From positions 54,350,971 to 54,414,970 of the forward strand of contig OZ026628.1 in assembly GCA_964020975.1 (NCBI GenBank): DNA of 64,000 nt. The letters run 5' to 3'. The DNA is from Hermodice carunculata (Eukaryota > Annelida > Polychaeta > Eunicida > Amphinomidae). Below the pieces are notes generated by a model. It was not told where the DNA came from, ran no database searches, and saw nothing but the letters and a program-made list of their open reading frames with translations. How positions within the stretch are numbered: position 1 is the stretch's first letter; every line of letters begins with the position of its first letter. Below, piece after piece: positions 29,501 through 43,500 of the stretch. The position numbers and the translations under genes are program-made.

Positions 29501-32500
29501 GATAACTCTTGAAGAACTCGATGGAATTTGATGAAACTTAGTAGGATTATGTATCTTGGCAAGACCTAGGTTGGGATTGTATTTGGATGACCTTGACCTA
29601 ATTTTCAAGGTCACAGGAACCATGCATGCTGGATATCATCATCTAGAAAGCAAGAGCAGCAAGTGAACTTTTATGATTACCCCAGTATGATCCTGTTATG
29701 TCATGAACAATAATGGATAAATGCTAACTGATATCACACTTGTAATGGGTTCGGTGGTGAATGGAGAAGTTTCGCAGCATTTTTCCGCAATGACGGTCAG
29801 ATGGACAAAATGGCAGCTTCTGTTGGCGACCAACAGTGTTTCTGCAGCATCGCCGCCAGTCCCCTATTGAGGGGCGATGCTGCTTATTGCCACCATAGAC
29901 TTTCTCTTTTTTGCCCTGCCCGCCATCCACTGCCATCTGCCAGCAGACAGTTTGCCTTAATCTGTTAATTACCCAGACTTGGTTTTGAATGCCAATCTCT
30001 GCCAAAAGTTCGCCCCGTTTGGTGGGGGGCGCATCTGGTAATTTTTCAAGAAGTATCACACACTTACATGTTGAGAGGTACAATGACATGAAAGGCCTGA
30101 GTTGCTAAGTTAACTCAGACCACCCTTGCTTGATTCTGTAAGACCATCTTTGGCCTTATTTTTTTTGGGGGGGGGGGGGGATCTTCGTGGAGGATTACTT
30201 CTAGATTGATAAGCTGCTGTTTAAGTATGTTAAACCAGCTACTGGTGTCCCTATTAACTATGAACTTTCTCCTCGCAGGACATCAGGGGAAATAATTTTC
30301 TCTTTCAGGTATAGAGAGAGTTGGAACAGCACACATCACTGGTTCTAATTCTTTGTTTTGTCAAATAGATTATCATAAATTGTCAAAGGCTTTACCTAAC
30401 CATGGCTTTTGCCCCAAAGTCATGGTTAGAAAACCGTAGTTTTCTAGCAAACAGGATTTGTGTACAAAGTGGGGTGCATTCAGTCTGTCAGCATTGATAG
30501 TCTAGTTTTGATCTGTATACAAAAAGATCTGATACCAGTGTGCCACGTACGATGGTTTCTCCTGACATTTGTAGAGATAACATTTAAGAGTGGTATTTCT
30601 TGGATTGTCCACCAGGTGGTGTACAAGATTATGAAGACTGGATACCACATGGGGATGCACAAATGGAGAAACAAGCTAAGTATAGAGGTTGCCTGCTCGG
30701 ACAAAAAGAAACATTTAAACGTCTCAAGAAAGACTCCTGGTGAGTGGTCTAAAATTTACTTGTTTCACATGGTGATTGCACCAAGAAAAATTAATGGTTA
30801 GTTTCCAAGCACCTCCCCTATCTCTCATGAACCCCCTCATCAACGTTTCCTTTTGACATTTTCTAACCGAAGATACAGTTCTCCTTACTAGTGCTGCTAA
30901 ATGCGCCCAGTAATGTTAATTTTGTATAGTGACAAACGATCATCGTGAAAATGCTATATTTATGAAGAATTATTTCAAAAGTGCCTAAAACCAAACATAA
31001 AAGTTTGCGTAGCTTTATGCACAAGCGTTATATTAACCTGTTAGGAACTTAGTTAAAGACTTAGAATGGAGCACCACATATCACCTACAGTGATAAGTAT
31101 ACACATGTAAAAATGTGCACAGTGGCAATGACTTCCTATTGGACACCAGGTGGTACACTTCACCCCTCCTCCCCCTCCCCCCCCCCTCCCGTGCGTTCAT
31201 CCTCTAATATTGACTCCCTTCACACAAACCAAAAAAAAAAAAAAAAGCCAAAAAAAAAGTAAAATTGCTTTTTGCTTTTTTTCTTTTTTAAGTGATAAAC
31301 CCTGATGATAAAGAGAACCTTTATAATCAAAAGAGGTCAAGTTTTGCATTTCTGCTACCATGCTCTAGCATATAGGATTTCCAGGAGGCATCCATCCCAA
31401 AATATATGGCGTAGCAGTGAAACTGACCCAGTGACACTTGAAGTACCAGGGCTGCCTCAGCAGGTGCCAGTGAGACTTTAATTAGCAGGCCTGGCAGAGA
31501 GTTCTGGTTTGTGGGCTGAAAAGGCAACATGTCTATTGTGAAAGCACCATATCTGGCTATAATTTACAGACACCAGAATTTGTTTATGTTTGATACTTTC
31601 GCAGAAATTGATCAAAACATGCATTCATTTCCACATATTATGGAACACAAATGGTGCCTTCAAATGCGTTTCTGTTTGTTGTAAGTGTTGTGTAGTGTAC
31701 TCCAAAATATGTTCTACTTGCAAGAATAGACAATGGAAAAGTACTTCAGAGTGACAGGACAGATTCTGAAAACTAGAAATGTTCCCATTGACTGCCCTCT
31801 TTAGGCCACAGACCACAGTTATAAATCCTTCTATTTTTCATATTAGCATTTTCAGTCTAAAAAATCAGTATTTTGGTATATTAAAATTCCGTGAACGGCA
31901 TTTAACAGATAAAAATGTCAGAAAAACATGGATGGATTTTTGTCATGTAATTCCCAGCTCGTTAATTTGTGATGATTGACATACGAAACAACACCTGGAT
32001 GTCAGCTTTATACAGGTGTATGAACTGTGCTCTTGCCAGGGTCACATCATTGTCCTTCCCCGCCATAAAGTTCCCACCTGGCCTGGAAGACAGTGCACCT
32101 ATATGACCACCAATGAAGCAACTCTGTGATGCAGCAAACCTGACTTAGCTAACTTTATTTAAACAGAACCTACAGCATGCTGAAAACACTGTATTTTCAC
32201 AATTACGGACTACCTCCGTTGGGATTCGCAACCAGCCAATCACAAGTGTGGTCTGTAACCTTTAGGTTAAATGAAAGCACAGTCACAGTGATAATGAATG
32301 CATTACCAGGCAATGGTAATATGTATTGAAATTGTATGGTGTGATTGCCAAATATTGGTAAATTACCAACTCTGTGGGCTGGTTGACTGAGATGAAAAGA
32401 CATCATCAATTTATATGAAAGACCACCAACCTACTGTCCCATTTCTGTTTAACATATTATCAATTCAATTCTACCACCTATTATATATCTGTCCCTTAGG

Positions 32501-34469
32501 GGGTGTTGACAGGGCGTTTTCACCATAAAGCTCTGGGATGTGTCAATAACAGTTACCAGTACTTCTGATTGGTCCCCATCACATGTGAGCAGGTCTGTAA
32601 TTGGCTATATTGATGTGGTCATGACGCTGACTGTTTCTTTACAGGTGTTACAATGGGTACTCACATGTGGCCAGCAAGACTCAACAGAAATGTGAATGTA
32701 CTAAAGAAGATTATGAATGGTGAGTGCTGTTTGAACCACCGAAAGAGCAGTTCTGGAACTCACCAACCGTGTGCAATACTGCAAGCCAGCACAGCCGAGT
32801 TCATGGCCGGATCACTTGGAGTGCATGAAGCACACCAGGAGTGAACCGGCCATAAATGAGGCTCTCTTGGCTTGTAGTATTCTTCATGCAGTTGCTTTCA
32901 TTTTTATTCAGTAATTATAGCTGTGTTGTAAAAATGGTTAAAATAGATCATGTATGAATATAACCGTTTTTATTTCTGAAAACAGTTGAAATTCAGAAGT
33001 GCACTACTTTGAAGTAGTACCGAAGCTCTACTACATGCATGATGGAATGGATTTCTGCTAGGATTATACATGAATCAGGTCGTCATCCAGTCCATATTCC
33101 CTTGTTTTTAGGACTGATAAAGCTATAATTACTGGATAAAACATGTAATTGCATACAGTACTTGTACAACGTGATATTTACACGTACTACTTGTGATACA
33201 ACTGTGGTGCAAAAAGGACTGCTGCTTGGAATTCCAAAAGGGCACGAAAGGGCCGCTTTCTCCATATTTTCTATTAAAGGAGTCTGAGCATATATCGGCA
33301 AGCTTTCTGAGCAATGTCAAAGTCCAAGCTTGCTCTCACTGTTGGTAGAAATGCTGAGAGCCCATGTACCTCAGCACTCGTGGGTGTCTCCCAACTTTTG
33401 TGATTTAAGAAATGCAGCGAAATGCTCATAAATGCTTAGGTACAAATTAGCCACAGAAGGTTTCTCTAGATGTAGAATTCTCAGCAAAAACGCTGGTAAA
33501 CACTGAGGGTAAGTTGGGATTCATTTTTTCGACTATGATATTGCAGGACTTCCTGATCAGCTGAAACTCAATTGTAACTCGATTAGCGTGTTTACACAAT
33601 TTGTTGACTTGATTACATTTTGGTGACCTTTTACTACATTTTTAAGGTTACAGGTCCCATGTATGTGCAAAGGTAGACCCATCAGTCAGTGGCTTGCATT
33701 AAAGCGCTTCTTGATTTAAATTCATCTTCGGCTCTTTTAGCTACAATCGGAGAATGCATACTTTGATCACTGAACTGTGCTATCCTTGTAATAGGTCTCC
33801 AATTAGCTGGCTCTCCAAGTGTGATAGGACATTTTTTTATAAGCAGTGGAAAGTTCTTTTATTATATATACGTCTGTGTGTGTGTGTGTGCGTGCGTGCG
33901 TGTGTGCGTGCTTGCGTGCGTGCGTGTGTGTGTGTGTGTGCGTGCGTGTGTGCGTGCGTGTGTGTGTGTGTGTAATGTAGTACTACCTCTCTTAAGTTGA
34001 GCCTCCCATTCTAAAAAAAATTGTAAGCTACCAAAATACTGAAAAGGAATAATCAGGTTATAAACTTGCAATAATGTATATATATTTTTCCACACAGTGA
34101 TTATGGATATTATAGACAGCCGAACAGTTTAGTGTGTCAAGCAGATCCCAACTTCAAAGGTACTAAGCTGGATATATGTGAAAGACATGAACGAGAGAGA
34201 ATCATCACACAGGGGTAAGTCACGATCTGAATAGAATTTATTTAGATTCATGACAATATTAAAAAAGTTAAATTTTGCTGCTATTTGTTGAAAACTTTAC
34301 AACCCCCCTTAATAGCCAAATTAACTCCAGTGGTTAAACTCCCAACACCTCCAGCATACAGACAGCCAGGACATGTCTGTTTAGGCAGTGGCTGTTTGGC
34401 TAATGGAGACTCCCAGGCCAGCCAATAGTCTCCTTAGAGGTTCAATACAACACACGCATGTATACACAT

Positions 34470-34503
<34 letters not shown>

Positions 34504-37500
34504 TGGCACCTGTCGCATTCAATGGAGGTAAACAATGTCCCTATATTGGCAGGACAAGTGGACAAATAATGAAATATACAAAACGAATGGAAGGCTCCGT
34601 GAAGTGCAGAGTGAAACGTTAGACCGGTTTTGCCCAAGTGGGGCTCTTCAGGAACTGAAAATGTAACGGCTGCAGCACTGTGCTTCTCAAGACGAAACGT
34701 CTTGTATTGTATGGTTTGACGGTAGTATCGTGTTAATACCAGGAGTCATGCCCCAGTTTAGGTTGGTACACATTATTTGAAAAATCAGTCCCCTGTCCCA
34801 GATGACCAGGTGTACCACACATGCAAGTTGTACCTGCAGGCTTAGGTACACCTGTCCTATGTTTGGGATCGTGTACCAGAAGATCAAAATCACAAGAAGT
34901 CCTGCTGATTTTATAGCCCTGTTCCCATGTTTGCTGAAATATAGCTTTGGAATGGTTAGGGGTCTGTGCAACTTTGAGTCCAAGTGGGCAAATACCCTGC
35001 ATTGCTAAATATACCTGGGCTGCAATAGGTAATTTGCTGATAAAATTCATATTACAGTGAAACCTCATTATAACTGCACTCTCATTTTGACAACTTTCAA
35101 GTATCTGAAATACTCCCTTAATGACACATGTTTTCCAAGTAAAAAGTCCCTATTTTTTTTGACATCTCAGTTATCTGACAACTGAGGAACAGATGGTTTT
35201 GTTTTAATGAGTTTTCATTGTATTTCTGAACTGATTAGATTTTGGAGTCACCATGACTTAATTTGAGCAAATAGCAGCCTAATGGTTTTAATGCAAGAAG
35301 AGGAAATGGTTTGGAAAGCATTAGAAATGGGTTTAAAAAATATTTGCCTTTCACTCAAAAGGTTACAAAAGGTTGGTGCGTTTAGTGACTATTAAGTTTA
35401 ATGTGGGCTTAACTGTAATTATATACTCGTAAGGGCTTGTTGCCGCAGAATGTTCCAATGTATTTTGCTTAAATTTGGCAGTGTGCCTACCTTACTTGGC
35501 AAGATGAACTGATTAGATTTTGGTGTCACCATGACCTAATTTGAGCAAATGGACTCTTCAGTCAAAGCTTGCATTGAAGGTATGTCTAGTTTTTTTTTTT
35601 TAATTTTGTACTTTGCATTTTCATGTCTGTAATCCAAATTTGCAGGTACCGGAAAATTCCAGGAGATCAGTGTAGAGGTGGCTACAAGCCGGCTGGAGAG
35701 AAACTTGTAGACCTACACGAGAAATGTAAAGGAATCAAAGTCATTAAGGGAAAAAATGCAGAAAATGCAAAAAGCACGGTAAGGTCTGTTTTTGTAATGG
35801 TGCATGTCACCAACAGATGGAGCCACATTCATTGAGAAGTTATGGGTTCACGTCAGTAATTCAACCTGCCGGTATACAAGTAGCAATAAACAGAGTTATC
35901 ATCTTTCAGCTCATTAAAAGGACTACAAACATATATACATCAAAATGATCCTTACAATTTCTTTACACCAAGTAAAGACCATAAAGTTTTTTCATGAATG
36001 TCAAAATTTTGAGGAAATTGGCATGGCAACCAGCTCTGTTTAATACTACGTTCAGTATGTACCTGTTAACAGACTGATCACTGCAGCTGTACCACTGGGT
36101 GTACTGGTGCTGGTCTACATACCTCGATAATGTTTCCTTCAGCTCAAACTATACTAATTTTGCACTATCGGGCCAAGATGTGCCCTTCTGGTAGAAAAAT
36201 TATTGAAACCATAACACCTTGCATAAATGTATCTAGATGTCATATTTTCTGTGCACTTCCGATCATGGTGCCTCATTGCAGGCATAATTGCACCCCACCA
36301 CCCTCCCAGGAACCTTAAGAGAACACAAAACGTGTAAAACGTATATATTTTTGTGATAAGAATAATGAAAATACACATGTGGTGTGTTTCTCTATATGAA
36401 ATAAGAACAAACGGCTGTAAGGCATACAAATTGTTCATACTAGGGAATTAAAAAATGAGATCTTATATTGGTGTAACAGTTCACAAAAATGACAAGCTTT
36501 AAGGCCCAAGTTGCTGGGTGTAACCGCTAAAAATTCCCCCATTCATGCCCAGCTGTAGATAGTTTATAATCCATAACATGGTGAATTATAACTTTGACTG
36601 ACCTCACTTCCCGTCATTGCCACTACAGCCGATTGACTAACATAGCAAAACCAGTCCCAGAGACTGGGGAAACCGGACAGTGGACATTTCCTATCAGATA
36701 AGCCTGTTGGCACATTGTGTGTCAGTGAGCTCAGTTGCAAGCCATGCAGCCTGTATTAAGATTTGGACCTGTGTCCTTGTTGAATACCAACCTGTGCCAC
36801 ATACACATTACCACAAGGCTGTCAGCAGCTCTATATATTGTCGGCAGCAGGGCCAGAATTTTGCAAAATTTTGCGAGAATCTATTTGGATTTTTGTCAAT
36901 TAGTTTTCTTTTTAAAGAAAGACAAGTTTAGGAGAATCTTTACGAGAATGGGTTCTCGGATTCTCGCCGAAATTCTAGCCCTGAGCGGGGAATGTTACAT
37001 GGCTGAGGGTGAGTTACTATTTTTCTTTTATGAGGGATCACTCTTGGTGGGAAAATCATGAGTGACCAAAGGTCGCAAGTGATTTTCCCAACCAACAGTG
37101 ATCACGAGGAGACAAAAAATGTATCTCACTGTCCAGCCATAGGACATTTTATTTACAGTGGTCCCCCAATTTAAGGCCCCTCTCACCAGAGGGCGCCCCT
37201 CTTGCTAGGCCAGCATTCTTGTGCAGAAAGTATGGTATTTCCATTATATTCTCCCCCCTCAAGAGGCTACTCCTGTTATAAGGCCACTTTTTAGTCCCCC
37301 GCCCACTTGGTGGGGGACTACAGGTTTGCACCTCGTCCGTCCGTCCGAAGCTTCTCCGGGCCATATTTCCAACACCATAACACCCACACCTACCAAATTT
37401 AATGTGTTTGTACTTCCTAGGATAGAGGTGTATCGTGTGCCAAAAGTAGGTCACTAGGTCAAATATCTGGGTCACAGAATACATATGTATGAAAAATCTT

Positions 37501-40421
37501 GTCTGGGCCATGACTTTTTTGTCCTTTTACTTAGAGTCATGAAATGTTACACAAATGTGAAGCTTAGTCTAAGAAAGTGTCATAAAGCAAAACTAGGTCA
37601 CTAGGTCAAATATTTGGGTCACCACGATATGTAAATATACAGAATTTCCAGGTCCTGGCTGTAATTGGTTTAACTTTTGGACCTCTTTTTATGAAATTTT
37701 ACATGATAATGTACCTTGACCCAAAACTGTGTCATGAGGGGAAATTAGGTCACTTGGTCAAATATATAGGTCACAGTATAAAATTCTGTGTAAAACCTTG
37801 TCAGCACCAAATTTCTAATACCATAATACCTACAGCTACTTACTTTGTTATGTGCATACTTCTTGGGGTGCTGGAGTGTAGCATGGCAAAAGTAGGTCAC
37901 TAGGTTCAAAATCTAGGTCACAATGTGAAATCCATGTAAAAACTTGTCGGGGCCATAACTTTTTTGTCCTTTTACTTAGATTAATGAAATTTTACACAAA
38001 TGTGAAGCTTAATCTAAGAATGTGCCATAAAGCAAAGCTAGGTCACCAGGTCAAATATGTGGATCACAGTGATTTGTAAATGTTCAGTATTTTCACGTCC
38101 TGACTATAATTTTGTGTTACTTTTGACTTCTTGTAATGAAATTTTACCTGTTCATTTATTGTGACTTGAAAATGTGTTATGAGCAAAAATAGGTCACTAG
38201 GTCAGTTATGTAGGTCACAGTATAAACTTCTATATAGTAGTCCATTCAACCTCGTGGGCGACGAGCGGGGGACTATGTATTGCTCTGCAATACTCATTAA
38301 CTTGTTTTCCAACATTTGGGGTGACCTTATTAGAGGCAGACCAGTGTATTGTATGTTTGGGTATTTATCCCGAAAAGATATATAGCCTGGGCCAAATTTA
38401 AATGCTCACCCGGTGTGCCACATTTGATTGAACATAACTTTGTGGTTGCTCCATGTCACATGTGACATATAATCAAACATCCCTCATACGTATTTGAATC
38501 CGCACAATGTTAGTGCACGATGTGACTGATGCAGGTGCATCACAATTTAGTTGTAACAATGTACATGTCATGTGATCTGCAATGAGTCACTTCTTTTGAC
38601 TATCACTCCAGAAAATAACAATTCACCGTCAAACTTAGGATGGAAAATTTGACGTACAACCTATCTGGTAGCAAAATTATTGAAAATACAACACCTTGCA
38701 TCCTGGGTGGCAAATTCTATGTGCACGACCATGTTACCTGAGCACTGGCAAAATTACCCCAATGGCACCTTATACACATGACACGTCACTTCCTGTTGCC
38801 AACAACTGATCAATCTGAGCAGGCTTCACCTGCACTTGTTGGTCACATGATGGAAATGTACTGGTGGCTCCATCTGTTGTTAGCATATGCTATTATCTGA
38901 CACTGCAAATTAAAATACATGTAAAGATGATTCTCTCTCTCTCTCTCTCTCTCTCCCTCTCTCTCCTCTTTACTGATGATTGAGTTTTTGTAATTTTTTT
39001 TTTGTTCAAGGGTTTTGAAGATTATGCAAATTAAGGTCCATTTGAAAATTTTAATTTTGGAATATCTCCAGAACTATTATAGGTGCAGGGAACCAATCCG
39101 ACTTCAATTTGTAGGTTTGTGACACTGTACATTTTAGTAATTTATGTGTGACCTCTGAAGGTCAAAGGTCAAGGTCATTTGGACCTTTGCAATTTTCATG
39201 CAGCCATAACTGTCAAATTGCATCCGATCCTGACTATGTTGGACCCAAATTGTATGTACATTTATTGTAACACTGCATATTTCTGTACTAACATGTAACA
39301 TCTAAAAGTCAAAGGTCAAGGTAATTTCAATCTTTGAAAGTTTCATCTAGCCATAACTTGGTCAATTTCCATCTGATTTGGTTCATGTTGGGCTTAATTT
39401 GTAGATATTGTAACTATATATTTTTAGCTTAGCTGACTTGTCAGTCAGCTGAGCTTATGTGGTGGTTAGGCATCCGTCATGCATGCATCCATCCATCTGT
39501 TGTCTTTCAAAGTACAGTAAAACCTGTCTATTGCGGACACCTGTGGTTCTGGCAAAAGTGTCCGCAATAGACAGGTGTCCACAATAGGCAGGGGCTGAAC
39601 TTTTGGGATCTCGGAAAACATTTGTATCAAAGGAAATAAACTTGTATAGACTGTCAAAAAATATGCACATGTGTACCCATCTATAGCATTTGCTCTCAGT
39701 TTTTGTACATTATACCCCTGACACTTTACTCAAACTCATCTTAATTTGGGATTATACAGTTTTTATCTTTTAAGGGAAAAATTGTGCATGTATGGGCTTA
39801 CCAGGCTAAAGAAAGTTTGCATAATTTCTTTTACTAACAGAAAAGAAACAAACAACAAACATACCACAGGGATACCATATCCTTTGAATACAGTATAACT
39901 GTATGTGCCATTGTTACAAATTGTGAATAACTGCACATGAGTCTGAGTGGGTCCTTTGTTTTAGGCTTAATGATTGATCTATGGAGCTTAATTGTTTGGT
40001 AGACTCAGAAAGTGTGAGCAACCTCACTCAACAGGAGCACCAGTGCTCAGAGACACCTGGCATGTTCGTTGAGGCATTGCAGCCTAACTGCTTGGCTGAG
40101 TGAGCTTATTATGTGTTACAGGCCACTGAACAATGGATTAATTAGTCTTTGATTCCAGCTTAACATGCATGGCATTGTTCAGGCATCCCAGCTTGGAACA
40201 TAACAAGTTGCAAAAAATGTATTGATATATTGTGTCCGCAATAGACAGGTTGTTTTTGCATTTGGTACCCCAAAAAGTGTCCGCAATACACAATAGACAG
40301 GTGTCCACTGTAGACAGGTATCACCAATATGAAAATGACTTAAAAATATTTGGTTCTGGCCAAAACTGTCCGCATTAAGCAGGTGTCCACAGTAGACAGG
40401 TGTCCACAAGGGCAGGTTTTA

Positions 40422-40518
<97 letters not shown>

Positions 40519-43500
40519 CATACCCCTGACCTTTAGCAGTACCAGAAATAACATGAAAATTGACAGAGTTCTAGTTGAATGATAATGACCTTGATCTTTA
40601 ACCTTGGGATGTCATGTGTAAATTGCAAAAATGTATGGTGTTACAATAGCTACAACTTAAGGTGGAAGATCTGAAGCCAGCACCTTTGGATAACCTCTAA
40701 TCACTTTTTTTTTTATATTTTTGGATAGTTTGATACTTAAGGTACATGCTCCTGAGATGTGTAAACAAAAATTTTCTATGAAGAAATTGAGCTCAACACA
40801 TTTGTTTACACTGCAGAGTTTCTCTATTGCTGACCACATGGGGTTTGTTTGTGTGGGCATGATAATGAACCATGTTATTGTTTGCACAGTCAATAGTTCA
40901 TGACTCCCGGAAACCAATTGAGCCACTGATAACAGTTACTCATAGGGAACAGGAAACCATTAGCGATGGAGAGAAGAATGGGCCAATTCAGACTACCATT
41001 GTTCTGAGTATTTTGAAATTCCCTATTGATATAAAAACAAATTAGCACAGTCCACTTACTGGGCCCTAAATATGGAAAGCTGCATGTGAATCCACAGCCA
41101 AACAAGCCAAGTATAGTTGAATTTGATATTCCCAAGTTAAAAAACTTGAATTTTAAGCCACCAAATACACTTTTTTTTTAAATGACAACATCACAGAGGT
41201 AAAGATACAAGTTTATTTCACACAATAATAAAAACACAGGGCAGAAATGTCATATTGCAGCCATAAATGCATAAGAATTGGCAACATTTTCTTTCAAGGC
41301 AATTTTCTCGGAACTGTTTTTTGCTCAAGGTATGCAATTTGTATCTCGCCTTTCAAACACAGAAATCGCCTTATCACATGAAAATCAATGTACATCATAA
41401 GACAAATGTCATATCCAGGAGCAGTTCCAAGAAATGTTTTTTCTGACAACCCCTTCCATGATTTTCAGAGCACTTTCTGGAAGAAAATTAACAACCTGTC
41501 AGGACCAGCTTAAAAATTGTATAACTTTTTATTTGTGCTATTTCAGGACTCACCATTGGATTCCATCTGTCTGCCTTCAAACGTTATGTTAGCTTTGAAG
41601 GCACACAGGCAGATTTGATTTGACATGTTTGAAGCAATCTTCTTCTCTAGTTGTACATACATGGTATTTTTATTTAAGTGCAAATGTCATATTTTACATT
41701 TACATTGCCACAGATTTTGGAAATGACTTTTTTTTATTCCACAGCTGAGTGGTGGAGCGTCACATAGCCAAGTGGTTATAGCGGCTATTGTACTTCTCAT
41801 TCTCTTCCTGGCTGTCATTATGACCGTTTACTTCGTCCACAAGTTTAAGCTTTTACGGCGAACGTAAGTAGGAAGAATTCACATGCACACATGTACGTTC
41901 AATGTGCTATACTGAATATACAGGTATAGTAGTCCCTCATTTGACAGACCACTCTATAGAGATACCACCTGCTTTCTCAGACCAGATTTACCAAACACTC
42001 CGTGCTTTCTGTTCCATGTTGTTGTACCTGTGTTGAGAGACCACTTGCTGTATGTGATCACTTTTGGGTCTGTCAGGGGCAGCCTGTCAAAATAGGGATG
42101 TAACTGTCCAGTTGGCAGGTGTCATGGTTGTTTGGGGAATACAAAGTATAGTACCATGCATGATTAAGAAGAGATTAATTTTGTAATGTTCAATAATGTA
42201 ATAAGGAATTGTGTCATATTTTATCAGCTATCTCGTGTTAATTTCAGAACCCTGCCCTGTCTAACCCCATTTTATTATAGTCCAAGAGCTGAGGCTCTTT
42301 TATTTATGTGAAAAGGTGCAAAAGGTTTGAGAGCTGTGTCACAGGTAAAATTTTGCGTAGAATTCAGATCTGGAAGTCTTATAGAATTTGGATGACTCAA
42401 AAGTGGTCAATTTTGCCGTTTTCATGGCAACCAATGTCTTTTGCAGTGCCAGCTTATCTGACAGATTAGTCCATCATATTGTGCTTAATTTTTGTGACAG
42501 AAACATGAAATTTGTGTCAAACTGAAGCATTGTAATTGTTCTTTCACACTTCATGCCCGGGCTATAATTCTGTTGTCCTTTGAATAATTAAACTTTACAC
42601 GCCTGTGTATATGGACACAAGAGTGTGTCATGTGAAAAAGTAGGTCAGTAGGTCAAGTATCTGGGTCATGGTGATAGCCTATTTTTATTGACAACTGATA
42701 TTCCAAAATGAGACAGGTGATTAGCAAGGTTATAAATGAGGCAAGGGGGGCATGAATCCAGCAATCTCTGATTGCCTTTTCATTTTTGCTTATTTCGCTG
42801 ATGATACTAAACTGCAAAATTAAAAACACACTGAAATAGTATTTTAACATTGTTTGAATACAAATTATGCCCAAATTAGTGAAATTAAAACTACCTAGGT
42901 CACACAGCCATTTTAGTAAATTTTGTTTTTTGCATGATAAGTTGAAAACTTTAGAACATAAGCCTTTCATATTGCACAAGATTTTAGTCCTGCATAAGGT
43001 CTCATGTGAGTTTGAAGATGGGTGACCTTGACCCAAACCCCTGTCACAGAGCCATTTTAGCAAATATTTTTTTTCATGCAATCACCTGAAAAGTTTTTGG
43101 CATAAACCTAGCTATTGCACATGGTTTTAATCCTGCATAAGATCGCAGACAAGTTTGAAGATGGATCACCTTGACCCAAATTTTAAGGTCAGAGAGTTAT
43201 GACTCCTGTCAGTACTGACAGCTGTAGCATGAGATGGGGAGGAGGGAGCATAGATCTAGCAACCTCTGATTGCATTTTAATTTGGGATATGAAATTATTA
43301 TGAACTTTTTGCCCAGTTCAGTGCAATTCCAAGGAACTTCATCAATTTCCCATTCCTTTTGTTCTCAGGAATGTTAGTTACAGGTACTCCATGCTGAACC
43401 AAGGAGGAGACTATGATTATGATAACGATTTTGAGCAAGCATTAGCAACACATAGTCACGGAACATCGTTGTATGAAGACTCTTCAGATGAGGTAAGAGA

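Noticed and set aside
29724-30089. 121-codon minus-strand open frame
   Set aside because: Some compositional interest, but no domain and internal inverted words suggest a repeat.
40400-40582. IYIYIY open frames here and at 57507-57798
   Set aside because: Translations of (TA)n arrays.
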